From positions 24,997,306 to 25,061,305 of the forward strand of contig NC_068978.1 of assembly GCF_016808095.1 (NCBI RefSeq): DNA of 64,000 bases. The letters run 5' to 3'. This stretch comes from Vigna angularis (Eukaryota > Streptophyta > Magnoliopsida > Fabales > Fabaceae). The notes beneath the pieces were generated by a model. The model was not told where the DNA came from, did no database searches, and worked only from the letters and a program-made list of their open reading frames with translations. Within the stretch, counting starts at the first letter, position 1, and each line of letters opens with the position of its first letter. The position numbers were made by a program, and so were the translations under genes. This document shows positions 10,326 to 22,160 of the stretch, piece after piece.

Positions 10326-12420
10326 ACCGTCATACGTTGTGTGAGTAATAAGTTGTACGAGAGTTACCTGCATTGTGGTCTACGTGCATGGATGATGACA
10401 ACTAGATGTGCATGAGTGAAAATGAGATAACATTGTTATGGATTTGTTACCCATTTACCACAATTAGTAAGGGGTCATCATGAAATTTGAGTGATTGTGG
10501 ACAAGTTAATCAAGAGTGATCATTTCCCATCTGTTAACCTTAAGATATATATGTTTATGTTGATAGAATTATACATTAAGGAGATAGTGAGGCTACAAGA
10601 AGTGTGATGGCAAACACCGCAGCCATGGTCAAGCGCATACATGAACAATGAGTCCTCATCAAATCCAAGTGGGACTAAGCTCTTATTTTTATGTGCTAAG
10701 GAAGATGTTGATAAGTAGAATATACTTTTGGGCTTTGAATTTTTTCCCATAGCATATAATAAATTTTGGTCTTGTTTTTTTTGGCTATTTAGCATAGGAA
10801 GTTTGTGGATTGATCGATTGTGAAAAAAATTAATTGATTAATATAGAGCCTATTTGGTAAGGTAGATGTTTGGCTTTGAAAACAAGTTTTTTAAGTGATC
10901 AAGTCATTGTGACCGAACTAGGGTTTGTTAATTGTTTATAAGATTAAACTGTCTAAATGTCCTATATGTTTTGAAGTTTAACAAACAACAATAAATGAAA
11001 TTAGCATAAGACAAAGTGTTATCTTGGGAAAAATAATATAATTGAAAGATAAAAATTTTATTAAATCTAAATGATTTAATAGAAGCTTTAGTAAACACAC
11101 TAGTACATGAGTAGACATACTATCAAACGATTTCCTCACAAAATATGTCAATGTGTTATAAGTCTTGTTACACTCACTCTCGCTATACTTTGCTAAACAA
11201 TGTTAGACGAGCTCTCATAATAATATACAAAACAATGTTTTTGTTAAACACTCTAAATGAAATAAACATTGTTCCAAAAACATGTATTGAAAACGCGCTC
11301 TTGAAAAAAGCGAATAATCACTAAACAAAGCGTGGTTAGGAAAAGTCTAGCAAAGGTTAAACGATATCTTCTGCTAAATGACCTTTTCATCCAACGATGA
11401 AACATTCAACACGAATTAACCAATTAAGCGAAGAATAATCATGTTTTCATAAAAGCGAATTAAGCAAACGCAATGTACACATTCAATCAATTCTGCACCA
11501 TACAGTTTAATCGACTAAGTGAGGATTAAACACCAATTAGGCAACTAAGCGTATACCAAATTGCAAACACAGAACAAATTCAATATTGTGCAAAGTCAGA
11601 GCAACAGAATCACAATCATAGTGCAAAAATCTCATGGAAACGATGCCACATTGCTAATGACCAACCAAGCACATTTAAGGTACCATTAAAATGAAATTCA
11701 AACAGCAAAACAAATTATTAAAAACCATTAAACCTGGAACAAAATGCAAAATACGAAAATGTAATGCAAAACAGATTCAGAAATTGGGAAAATGAAACTG
11801 GACAATGAAATTGGCAATGGAATTGCAGCAGAAAACAAAATTAGGAATGTAAACGAAACTGAAATGCAAACCAAAAACGTATATGGAATTCAATTGCAAA
11901 CTAGAAAACGTAAATGGAAGCAAGAACATGAAACGAGAATCAAAATTGCAATTAGAAGTGAAAATAAAAACCTAAACCCCAAAGGGGAGCTGAAAGACGA
12001 CCTAAAGTTAGAAAAACGAGAATGAGAAGTGTATGAGCATTTTTTCCCCTTTGGGTGCTTTACCCTACGTCCAAGGTCAGCCCCCACAATTTGGCCTTTG
12101 CAAATCTAACCCAAAACGGCCAAATGTCATTTTGGTCCAAAACACACAATAAAAATGCAATTACAATTGAAATAGAAATAAAATGCAGAGGTGGAATTTA
12201 ACATAGGACGTGGCAACTCTCTTTATGTCCCAAAATATAATTCCAAACATTGTCCTGAAAACAATAATAAGAATAATTAAACTCAGATAATTCAAATTAA
12301 TTAAAATATGAATTATTGACCAAACTAAATAAAATTAGCAAAACTGAGGAATTATTGGACAATTAAGCACAATTCACTAATTAAATTCGGTGTAGAAAGC
12401 TAAGTGAATAGTATAAAATA
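10326..12420. other. AT-rich intergenic, probably old retroelement leader
   Basis: No supportable gene. The 91-codon minus-strand frame at 10520-10795 has no recognised motif. 11560-12040 is A-rich with repeated AAAC/GAAA words, and its complement reads like a pyrimidine-rich untranslated leader. Confidence 0.35.
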
Positions 12421-12477
12421 ATGATTCAGCACTCGTGTAGCTTTAATCAATTATCTCATTGGCGTTCTTCCATCAGT

Positions 12478-12489
12478 TGGTATCAGAGC
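12478..12489 (+). other. Primer-binding site for initiator tRNA-Met
   Basis: TGGTATCAGAGC, complementary to the 3' end of plant initiator methionine tRNA. It sits two bases after CCATCA, a plausible LTR end. This marks the 5' internal border of a degraded LTR element, most likely Ty1/copia. The start of the LTR could not be fixed. Confidence 0.7.
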
Positions 12490-13714
12490 AAGGTCGAGCA
12501 CGCTTCAAAGATAAGTTTCTCATTTCTCTGTTGTTTCGATCTCTATTATTTCACGTCTCTGTTTAGAGTTTTCTCCATTTTCGCGTTGTTCATTACATTT
12601 CTTTACTGTCTTGATTTTGTTGTTCTGATTTGAGTTGTTTTAATTAATTAGCTTTCAAAATCTTGTTCAATCAATGCTTTGAGTCATTGTATTTTTCTCA
12701 TTTTAATTCGGTGTAATCTTCTTGTTTGAGCTTTTAATTTGAAAATCCATTTTTGTTATGTCTTAGTCATGTTATTTATTTGTTTTGTCATATGAATATG
12801 ACTTTAACCTTTTGAATTGTCAATTCATGAATTAATTTTGACCTATGCCTTGTTTGAATTTTGTAAATCATCAAGAGCTATGACATTCAATTGAATGAGC
12901 TTGATGACAGATTTCATTGGCAACACTAGATGAAATATCAGGTGCTTATATCTGTTTAATTGTTTATTGATAGCTTTGTTTGGTTTCTATCTAATTAGTA
13001 ACAAGTGCATACTAAGTAAGCAATGAAAGGCTCAACCTAGCTCGGTTGAACATTGATTGATTAACAAATTTGTGTTTTGGCCAACTACATCGAACTAGTA
13101 TTGCTTTGAAGTCCGATAGTGTTAATCATACTTAGCAATTAGATCAGATGATGAGTTCTATTTATTGATTCCTTGAGTCTTCATTATTTGTGTTCCAATC
13201 TTCAGTTTTTTGCTTTTATGTCTTGGTATAAGATTGGTTGAAAGTCACCATATGAAAGTCACTATATGAAGTACTTTCTCATTTCTACCCAATGTGGGAC
13301 TTAAACTCACACTTGGAATTCTAAAAATCTCTCCCTTCAATGGTGAGTTCCTTCCATATTGGTACACTCCCTCTCTAGAGAAAGCATTTGAGTATCGCTT
13401 TTCGTATCACTGTTCATCTTAACAGGATACAATTACCTATAACCCTTTGCTAGGAAGAATTTTGATACAGGGATCATTGTACTCATCTGAGCCTAACCTG
13501 GCTTTAATACCACTTGTTTGGTCTATAAAGGAGGATGTTCACTAGGAAAATATAACATCAATGAGATCTAAATCTAACCACATAAAGGATTGACACTAGT
13601 GTCTACCCAAAACCTTAAGGCAATGGGTTAATAGGTCTTCATCATTATATGGTCCTCTACTTTCTCATTTCTACCCAATGTGGCAATTACACACTTGGAG
13701 TTCTAACATGTAGC
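12490..13714 (+). other. Degraded retroelement interior with two LTR-like repeats
   Basis: No open gene. A segment TTTCTCATTTCTACCCAATG occurs twice (about 13274 and 13661), each followed by an ACACTTGGA(A/G)TTCTAA block. Such strings are common in legume LTRs. They suggest a further nested fragment between the primer-binding site and the copia polymerase remnant. Confidence 0.4.
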
Positions 13715-14016
13715 TATCTCAAAAGCAACGAAGATGATGGTATGGTTGAAGAACCTTCTAAAATAATAAGGAAAAGAGTAAGATGACCCTCTATTGTTTA
13801 GTGATAGTCAAAGTGCTATATATCTTGCTAAAAATCCAGTTCTTCATTTATAGATGCCAGCACATTGAATTGAAGTATCATTTTATCATAAACTTGATAA
13901 ATGAGGGAGACTTGTCTTTGTCGAAGATTCCAAGTGTAGAGAATCCAACTGATATGTTGACCAAGACTATCACAACAAATAAGTTGAGGCTTTGTATTGC
14001 CTTAGCTGACATTTAA
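13715..14016 (+). pseudogene. Ty1/copia RNase H C-terminal fragment
   Basis: In the first frame SDSQSAIYLAKNPVLHL is the terminal RNase H motif of plant copia polyproteins. A stop and frameshift near 13854-13860 follow, and the next frame resumes with HIELKYHFIINLINEGDLSL and ENPTDMLTKTITTNKLRL, ending at 14014-14016. Stops further upstream (about 13765) show that the rest of pol is lost. Confidence 0.85.
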
Positions 14017-14069
14017 GAGTAATTGATGATGAAGGAAAATACACTAGGTGATAATAATGTAAATCAAGC

Positions 14070-14400
14070 TCTAAGTGGAAGAATTGTTAGTATTGTTGAG
14101 CTTAATTTAGTCTAACACCACTTAATAATGTGAGATGTTGTTCTTCTTTTACCTATATAAGCAACCCTTTGTAACATCATTGGTCACTAAACTCTACCTC
14201 CCTACCACTACACCAGTGAACCACACCACGAGCTTAGAACTCATGTCCTTGAAATCCCCTCCTCTGCCTCTTACACATTCCTTAGAGACGTGCTTCCTTT
14301 TCCCAACTTCTTAGTCCCTTTTTCTTGTTCTTGTGGCTTGACAAATTACTATGATTATTTTCAAAGATAGAGTCTTGAATTGAAGATAGTGGTGGGACGT
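14070..14400 (+). repeat. Copia polypurine tract and 3' LTR, partial
   Basis: The purine-rich CTAAGTGGAAGAAT ends at 14084 and is followed directly by TGTTAGTATTGTTGAGC, the expected start of a copia LTR 70 bases after the polymerase stop. A TATA-like CCTATATAAGC is at about 14152. The LTR end could not be located, so the right border is approximate. Confidence 0.65.
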
Positions 14401-16154
14401 TTGGAGTTGCCCTTACTCAGTGCAATTTTGCTAAGAAATCTAGAATCAAACATGTTTTTCACTTTTACAGCAAAAAAAAGTTTCAAATTTGTTATCTATA
14501 AACAAACAAAATGAAATATATATAAACTTTCCAAATGTATAAATCAAATTCAACATTTTAAAAATGTATAAAATGTTAAACATTCACCATCCAATAAAAC
14601 ATATGCAAAATTCTCAAGTACTATCAAAAGTGCTACAATGATCCTACAAAATATTTAAAAATTTAACACTTTGACAAGGTATCACTCGAAAAGCTTTCTT
14701 CCCTCAACTTCTCCATGAATATTGCAAACTATACATAAACCAACAACAATTTATCATTCTTATCTTTAATTTTTCTTCCTTTAAATCGATTTATTATTTG
14801 TAATTCTCAACTCCATTTGTAAGAAAACGATTTACACACCAAACTGATACACTCACACAAAAAAACATTTTACTCATTTCACCAGAACATCACAAACATC
14901 AAATTTGAAAACAAACAAAATGCAAGAGAAAGCGACAAAAACCCTAATACCTCAATATAAGAAAACAACTTCAGATTAAGAAAGCATAGTTGACATAGCC
15001 TTCTTGACTACCAACTTAAATGAAAATTTAACACAATTTTGCACGCGACTATGATGAAACTTGTGAATCCACACTTCAACACCAATGTTTCATTTATTTG
15101 AAGAAAATCACTTTCAAATACCAAATATTCACATCAGTTTATTTAAGTTGTCACATATGTCAAAAACTAACAACTCATTCATTGATTGCTTACATGGACA
15201 CTCTCTCCTTAACTATTCAGTATCATAAAAAATAATCAAATTGAAAAAAATAGGAAAATTAAGACTTCATTGAATATTAAAAAAATTGAGTTCTACGTTA
15301 AACAAGTTGATGAAAATAGAGACAAAAAGTAATTTTAAATTTTAGAAAATAAAAAAACCTCAAGAATTAAAATAAAAATTGTTTAATATTGTATGCGCTG
15401 AAAATATAGATAACCCCGAACTTAATTAAAGAAAGTTCTTAGTTTTTTATTTTTATATCGAAATTGAAAAAGAAAAATACTGACACAATGTATCTGAGAA
15501 ATTATATTGAACTTCTTGTACCTGTTTTATTTTGAAAACTATTTTTGGTAATGTTCTCTCATAAAATTTGCATACTGAAATATTTAATTCTTTCTAAAAA
15601 TCTGACCCTTAAATTTTTATAGGAATCCAAATTTGTATTAATTTTTCTGGATTTAATTACATTCGTAATCCTTAAATTTTCAAATATTTTGATTTTGATT
15701 TTTAAATTTAAATTGTTTAGTCTATAAAATTTAAACAAAATGATTCCGTTCCTTTCCACGTAGTCAAATAAATTTATGTGTTAAAATTTGAAGAGTTGAT
15801 ATTATTGATAAACATGTACCGTTGAGTAAGGTTCACAAGAGGATTTTTGGGCTTGGGGTGAACAACCTTGAAATAGCTTTCATAATACAGTTAAAGTTGA
15901 AACAGAAAGTAATTCACTGAATTAAACTTGAAAGAGAGCCTGAAGAAAGTAACCCAAATTCATATGCTATATTCAGAAGTTTAAAATCTAAGAAATTTTA
16001 TAGTAATTGGAAAATGTCTTAGATTCTATGACTTCACTTCGTTACAAGCAAATGAAACGCATTCCCACCCATTTAGCAGAACATTAGATACAGTGGGTTA
16101 AAAATGACTGGGTAAAAAGGAAATGAAACAACTTTCCACCCATGCGGTAGAACA
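14401..16154. other. AT-rich intergenic, no gene seen
   Basis: Very AT-rich with stops in all frames. The segment next to 16155 would contain the 3' untranslated region of the DUF247 gene. Confidence 0.4.
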
Positions 16155-17759
16155 TTACTTACGGCGGGGCGCTGAAAAAGCAGTCTGGAGGGCGGTGAGA
16201 ATTAGCCCCGCCGCAGCAGCAAGCACTGCAATTAGTTTCCACCTCGTAGGGATATAATCTCGTCTCAGCACCCGAAACGAGTGCGTCCAATTGTAACAAA
16301 ATGAAGCTAGATTCCCCCTGAAAATGTGCCACGTGATTCTACATGTTCCTGTGGCAGAAAGTGTGCTTGGGTATGAATTCAAATTCATAATCACCTTACT
16401 AATCCAAGGATCTGTGTCAGTTTCCTCCAGATCCGATTCAGAAATTCCCTCTGTCATCTTACGGAACAGATCCACCAGATCTTCGTCGCTCTTCACTCTT
16501 TTGCCCTCCTTGTCCGGCGCTACCCATATTACTTCGCTGTCCAGGAGCACTCTAACATCGTGAACGGAACAAATCAAACTCTTGAAGAACCAAGCATAAC
16601 AAAGAAAGTGAAACCTTATTCCGGATTCATTCGTGACATCAGAAATAGCTCTTTCCCCGTTCTGTTTTTCCACCTTATTTTTGTTCACCTCCCAAGCAAT
16701 GAAATTCCGCCATTTTGCTTCCGTGGTTTCAGTAATTCGTAGCTGCGGAATTTCTAGCTTCCCATCGCTGAATTTTACCCTCAAGTCAAACCTGTTCATG
16801 GCTGCTACACTTGAATTCCTGCGCTGTTCGTTAATCGTACCTTCAATTTTAACTCCAGCTGCTTGGAGCCTTGTAGCACAGCGATCTAGTTTCACTTTTC
16901 TGTTAGTGACCCTCTTATCTTCTCCAACTATAGGGATCGTCAAATCCTCCTTCACTCTATCCTTCTCCTTTTCCTTAACTATGGAAGCGTGAACAAGTTC
17001 AAGGAAATGAAAAACCTTTAACTCGTGGGAGGTGGAACCCAGGGTACCGTAATTGTAGCCCAAGATAGAAAGCGCATGCTCTTGTATCAATCTCTTACCA
17101 TCTTTGCCTGTAAAAACTTTGGGAAAAAGTATATGGGACAACGCGTAGAGAACAATAAGGGGGATTTGGTTTTCAAGGATGGTTAAATCGGATAACACCT
17201 TTTCCCATAGTATAACACTGGCTCCAGGACTAGGATTGGATAGGTTACTCTGTATTCGGTTGTCTAGTTCGGTTGATGAACTAATGAGAAGCTCTAGTAG
17301 AAAGCAGCCGTCCAATCCCATAATTTTTGCGAGTTTGCTTCTGTTGAACCCAAGGTCATCAACACTGTAGCTTGCACGAACAACTTCATCTAATTTCAAC
17401 AGATATCTGCCGCAATTTCTCAAAGCTTCCTGTGGATCTCTTTCGGATCGAGAAAGGAGATGCGTCAAGCAGCGCCATTTGATCTTTTCCATGTGTTGAA
17501 GCTCCATTATTTTTCCCTGGTGAAGGGGTCCTATGGAGACCACATGCGGCATGTAAGCTTCCATTTTCGATTTTCGAAGTTGGTTTGAAACAAGGTAAAG
17601 GCTACATGTTTCCACGTCTTCGTTATCCACACAACCCAGCATCGTTGACATAGAGTCAGCCCATTCATCCAAAATTGTATTCTTGTGACCGGCTTCTCTA
17701 TCCATGATCGACCCTAATTCTCTATCTTGATCGATGCTTAGAGGAGGGATGTAGACCAA
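16155..17759 (-). CDS. DUF247 (UPF0481) plant protein
   Basis: A single uninterrupted 534-codon frame on the minus strand. The N-terminal third carries the DUF247 signature: CSLYLVSNQLRKSKMEAYMP, then VVSIGPLHQG, then the hydrophobic GLDGCFLLELLI and ENQIPLIVLYAL. The C-terminus has FRGNLASFCYNW and ends in a membrane anchor (WKLIAVLAAAAGLILTALQT, about residues 507-526) with a short basic tail. This is the usual architecture and is close to the typical length. DUF247 proteins are plant-specific, mostly of unknown biochemical role; some act at the grass self-incompatibility locus. No intron is evident. The start is ambiguous: the ATG at 17759 lies only about 25-33 bases from a TATA-like sequence, so the in-frame ATG at 17708 (residue 18, MDREAGHKN) may be the true start. 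This appears to be a functional host gene. Confidence 0.93.
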   Translation of the reverse strand: MVYIPPLSIDQDRELGSIMDREAGHKNTILDEWADSMSTMLGCVDNEDVETCSLYLVSNQLRKSKMEAYMPHVVSIGPLHQGKIMELQHMEKIKWRCLTHLLSRSERDPQEALRNCGRYLLKLDEVVRASYSVDDLGFNRSKLAKIMGLDGCFLLELLISSSTELDNRIQSNLSNPSPGASVILWEKVLSDLTILENQIPLIVLYALSHILFPKVFTGKDGKRLIQEHALSILGYNYGTLGSTSHELKVFHFLELVHASIVKEKEKDRVKEDLTIPIVGEDKRVTNRKVKLDRCATRLQAAGVKIEGTINEQRRNSSVAAMNRFDLRVKFSDGKLEIPQLRITETTEAKWRNFIAWEVNKNKVEKQNGERAISDVTNESGIRFHFLCYAWFFKSLICSVHDVRVLLDSEVIWVAPDKEGKRVKSDEDLVDLFRKMTEGISESDLEETDTDPWISKVIMNLNSYPSTLSATGTCRITWHIFRGNLASFCYNWTHSFRVLRRDYIPTRWKLIAVLAAAAGLILTALQTAFSAPRRK

Positions 17760-17783
17760 GTAGATAAGTCCTTAAATCGAGTC

Positions 17784-17792
17784 ATTTATATA
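17784..17792 (-). promoter_or_regulatory. TATA-box candidate of the DUF247 gene
   Basis: On the minus strand this reads TATATAAAT, about 25 bases before the first ATG. Its closeness argues for initiation at the second ATG if this box is the one used. Confidence 0.45.
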
Positions 17793-18119
17793 TTTCAAAT
17801 ATCTAGTTTTAGGAGATTAAACGCTCTTTCTTTGCTTTGAAGTGTTGACTAAAGTTAAATTTTGAAATCTGTAAGCGGTCCCACATATTTCCTTTAGAAA
17901 AATGGTACACTCCTAATAGAATGAGATGAATGCATAAAGCTTTGTAGTTCAAAATGTTATATATCTTTGACTACGAAGGACTTGAATCTTCTTACTTGAA
18001 CTCATTATACTACTAGAATAATTGGTGTCTGCTGTGGTAGGTAAAATTGATCCAACCTCCACAAAAAGAACCATGAGTCAAGAGAAGATTACAATATGTC
18101 CACCGACAACAAATCCTGG

Positions 18120-18940
18120 ATACCAAATAGGATTTGAACAGGAGAGACTACGTCCGGAAGTTAAAGTTTCCTAATCTTGGAATCAGAAGCATTAAAGGTA
18201 TATGAAGAATTCCAGAAAGCAAACGAAGCACTTCAGCAAATGGTGCGAAGACAAGAAACCCATCACAAATGGGGGATTCACGACCAATTCAGACATATAA
18301 ATGCTGATCAGCCCTTCTCGCAAGAGATCATGGATGAACTAGTCCACCCCATTATATGGTCCCAAAAAGACCCCCATTTTTCGGATCAGGGGACCTGGAG
18401 AACAACCTCAAGGCCTTCTGAGATTAGATGTTAATCTTGGGAGCATTACATGCCATGCCACGCAAGATGTTTTTAGTTCTTGGGAACTGCTCTACAATGT
18501 CACATTTTTCCTGCTTTTTCTCAAATGTTCATGTAACAGTTCGCAACTAATAAAGTGAAACCATCAAGAATCACTGAACTATTTGATAAAAGGATAGGAT
18601 AATGAGATTACCTCAATCGTTTTATCGATATCATTGTGTGCATCAACCAGCCGACTGAAGATATATTTGTGGATGCTTTGTAAAGGACTTCAAGTGAACA
18701 CTTCCAATCAATTACTCACTTGAAGCAAGACCAAGTTAATGGCTAAGATTTGAAACAGGGCGTCCCCACATATTGAGGCCGAGGAGGTCATGAGACGAAG
18801 GAGGCTTGAAAAAAAATGGCACCCTCCTCAGATAAAGATAAGGAAGTTCATCGAGAGTGGATACCACAAGTGGATAATTCAGCAACCACTCGATGCATTA
18901 ATAATCGTTATGCACCTTATATCACCGTAAGGATCTATCA
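18120..18940 (+). pseudogene. Ty3/gypsy (Tat-like) gag remnant
   Basis: Pieces of a gag reading are spread over three frames. QPFSQEIMDELV (about 18315) is followed in another frame by a degraded capsid block. Near 18655-18740 a degraded GLQVNT block remains, and 18770-18860 gives IEAEEVMRRRRLEKKWHPP. The order matches the gag of plant gypsy elements, with numerous stops and shifts. It is independent of the intact Ogre-like element that begins 800 bases downstream. Confidence 0.65.
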
Positions 18941-19734
18941 AAACGATATCTTAATAGATATAAACGCAGGTTATAAATCTGTTTCATAACATGTAAACAG
19001 AAAAATTAGTTCTATTCTGTTTAAATCATACATTGCTATCACGGTTGGAAGTTCCACGTTGACTAGAGATAAAACAAATTTATAATATATAAATGACTCA
19101 AACATTACATTACAAGCTGATTTTGTAAGACTGAATTAGGCTTAAAGTTCACAAACTTATCTGATTGTATGATAAATTTTGGTTTCCTAGAAAATAAAGA
19201 CAAAGACAATTTTTAAAATTTCACAAACTTATCGGATTGAGTTACAAAGGAATGAAAGCCATACATATTTTTTTTACTTTGATGGACTAGAAATCGAGAC
19301 TGAAAGGTGTGCAAAAATTTTTAAAATTTTTCAAAACTTTCACTATTATTTTAATTATTTTATCTCAACAGACGTCATATATCATTTTATCTGAAAGGTG
19401 TACAAACTTTTTCCAAACTTCTTTCTATTATTTTAATTATTTTATTTGATTAAGAGGATTTGATTTCAATTATACAATATCTAAAGTCTTATATATATTC
19501 TTTTATTTTGGTTCCCTAGAAACTCATACCTAAAGTGCAAAATTTTTTAAAATTTTAAGGATATTTGGCCTCACTTGTTCTCAACTATATACGTTGTTCT
19601 AAAAGTACAAGTTATAAAAGGAAAGAGAAAGAGACAAGTGCTAAACAAAGGCTACTTTTCACCTCCTGACTTGGTTTCCTATGGAGCTTGACAACTATTC
19701 ACCATTTACTTCTTTGAAGACTTTATATCACATC
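18941..19734. other. AT-rich flank of the Ogre-like insertion, no gene seen
   Basis: No coding signal. The last five bases (ACATC, 19730-19734) are the left target-site duplication of the Ogre-like element. Confidence 0.5.
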
Positions 19735-19995
19735 TGTCAATACCAAATTTTGTCCGGGTAAATAAAATTGATCACAAAAAAAAAAAAAAAGTAAATAGTG
19801 AATAGTAAATTGTGAATAGTAAAAAGTGAATAGTAAAAAAAAAAATTTATTTTTGGAAAGGATAAGTGTTCCACGTAGCTTTGAGATCAGAATTCACCAA
19901 TTTGCAAATAAAAAATTATTTTTGTAATAGTAAAATGAATAAAAAAATGAATAGTAAAAATGAATAGTACAAATGAATAGTAAATTTTTTTTTAC

Positions 19996-20004
19996 TATAA
20001 ATAG
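19996..20004 (+). promoter_or_regulatory. TATA box of LTR unit A
   Basis: TATAAATAG in the 5' LTR, also present in the 3' LTR at 36837-36845. It is followed by a G-rich stretch. Confidence 0.65.
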
Positions 20005-20370
20005 CCAAGGGGGGAGGCTGAAAATTTACACAAAAGAATTTAGAAAATTTTTGAGAGAAGAGAGTTGGAAGAATTTCTAATTTCAAAGGGAATATTCTGG
20101 AAGTTTTCAGAGAGCGAGGAGATTAAGTCTGTAATAGAGGTAAGGGAAGCTAACCTTGAGTATCTCCTTTTGTATTATCTTGAGCCTTGAATATGCTATA
20201 TTTTGCTTTTGTCTGATCTTAAATCTTGATTATGGAGTATTTTGTTTCTGTATGATTTTGAATTTAAATGAGAGTATGCTTTTGTGTTGATATCCAAGTG
20301 TGATAGTTGTAAAACGTGATATTGATTATGTTATGTCATTTGTATGTTATTAGTTGTTTATTTTTGTATT

Positions 20371-20808
20371 TTGGAAGGATTAGAAGTTGTCTAACCGGCT
20401 CTGCCAGATTCAACTTCTTGTTTCCCCAAACGTTTTATTTCTTTACTTATTTATTTTATTGCAGTTTGGAAGGGTTAGAAGTTGTCTAACCGGCTCTGCC
20501 AGATTCAACTTCTTGTTTCCCCAAACGTTTTATTTCTTTACTTATTTATTTTATTGCATTTTGGAAGGATTAGAAGTTGTCTAACCGGCTCTGCCAGATT
20601 CAACTTCTTGTTTCCCCAAACGTTTTATTTCTTTACTTATTTATTTTATTGCATTTTGGAAGGATTAGAAGTTGTCTAACCGGCTCTGCCAGATTCAACT
20701 TCTTGTTTCCCCAAACGTTTTATTTCTTTACTTATTTATTTTATTGCATTTTGGAAGGATTAGAAGTTGTCTAACCGGCTCTGCCAGATTCAACTTCTTG
20801 TTTCCCCA
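20371..20808 (+). repeat. 95-bp tandem repeat in the 5' LTR, about 4.6 copies
   Basis: The unit starts TTGGAAGGATTAGAAGTTGT and repeats every 95 bases with almost no change. Each unit holds the inverted pair GAAGTTG...CAACTTC around a 21-base spacer (TCTAACCGGCTCTGCCAGATT region), so it could fold as a hairpin. Repeated 65-codon frames here are artefacts of the repetition. Confidence 0.95.
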
Positions 20809-21455
20809 TGAATTTTTTTATATTAAGATTATTTTTATGATTGTCAAATATTGTATTCTTCTATGACCATTTATTGTAATGTTTTATTATTGTTAATTGT
20901 TTATAATTATCTGGTATGAATTTTATTATGGATGTTTATTGTGATTGTCAATACCAAATTTCGTCCGGATAAATAAAATAAAAAAAAACAACACAAAAAC
21001 ACCAAAATGAAAAACACTATTTATTTTACTTTTTTTGCACCCTTAAATTTTCTATTAAACACTTAATCCAATGGTCCAAAATAATCTCATTTTTTTACTT
21101 CCTCACCACCCATCTTTTCTTATCACACCCCATTCTCCACATCACCATCCACATCACTCTCCACATCATCTATCTTTTTCTTTTATTTTTTTCACATCAT
21201 CTTCATATTAATTTTATATATCAACTTTTCTAATTATTCCAATACATTTTTTTATTATATCCTCTCCATCAACATTTTTTATTATCCGTTTTTTTTTTCG
21301 CCTTATTTTTCCACCCACTTTTTATATTATTTCTTTCCTTTATTTTCCACATTAACTTTTTCTATTCATTTTTTTTAATTATATTTTATTTCATCTAAAT
21401 TTTCCACCAACTTATTATATTATTTTTATTCATCAACTTTCTTCATCCTTAACTC

Positions 21456-21464
21456 TATAAATAC
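21456..21464 (+). promoter_or_regulatory. TATA box of LTR unit B
   Basis: TATAAATAC preceded by CTC and followed by a C/A-rich, pyrimidine-rich leader. It is absent from the 3' LTR because of a deletion of about 680 bases. Confidence 0.6.
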
Positions 21465-21881
21465 CTACATTCTCTTCACTTCACACACACAATTTACATA
21501 ATATCCATCTCTTCTCTCTCAAAATCTCTTCATTCCATCCCAAAACTCTACTTCATTTTTCTCTCACATTTTACTATTTCTTAATCTCTCTATACATAAT
21601 AAATCCCATACCACATTTCTACCATAAAGTTATCTTCTTCATCTTCCATCTATCTTTCTCACAACTTATTACAAGTAAGGTTTTATTTCATCACACAAAT
21701 CTTCAACAAGGTACACATTTTCTCTTCATTCTATTTATATATGCATTTTGATCATTTTTTTTTAGTTTATAAATTCATCTTGTTTTCTATCACAATTTTT
21801 CTTTATGCTTTTCATATTTCAACTCATCTATCCTTCTTAATAACAAATATAAAACTTTAAAAACATGTAATAATATAAATA

Positions 21882-22160
21882 TCGGTATGAGTACTCGTGC
21901 GATCTTACGCATCAGCCTAGTACTCATTACCCAAAATAAAAAATAAGGAAAAAGCCGTGTGAGTGCTTGTGCGATCGTACGCATCAGCCTAGTGCTCATT
22001 ACGCAAAACAATAAAAAATAAGGAAAAAGCCGTGTGAGTGCTCGTGCGATCGTACGCATCAGCCTAGTGCTCATTACGCAAAACAATAAAAAACAAGAAA
22101 AAAGCCGTGTGAGTGCTCGTGCGATCGTACGCATCAGCCTAGTGCTCATTACGCAAAAAC
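21882..22160 (+). repeat. 75-bp tandem repeat in the 5' LTR, 4 copies
   Basis: The core GAGTGCTCGTGCGATCGTAC plus GCATCAGCCTAGTGCTCATTACG repeats every 75 bases (copy starts near 21887, 21959, 22034, 22109). The first copy is the most diverged. Three copies remain in the 3' LTR. Overlapping palindromes CGATCG and CGTACG lie in each unit. Confidence 0.93.

Noticed and set aside
10520..10795. 91-codon minus-strand ORF
   Set aside because: No recognised motif, no promoter or splice context; likely chance in a non-coding stretch.
12478..14400. One copia element from the primer site at 12478 to the LTR at 14085
   Set aside because: The sequence before the primer site is not found after 14085, so the two could not be shown to share LTRs. 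They are reported separately.
20387..20866. Four overlapping 64-65 codon ORFs beginning MSNRLCQIQLLV
   Set aside because: They are produced by the 95-bp tandem repeat (also at 37228-37707). Alternative start codons and identical sequence show repeat artefacts, not a gene family.
21882..22160. Regularly spaced direct repeats resembling a CRISPR array
   Set aside because: Units are nearly identical over their whole length with no unique spacers, and they lie in a plant LTR. They are a plain tandem repeat.
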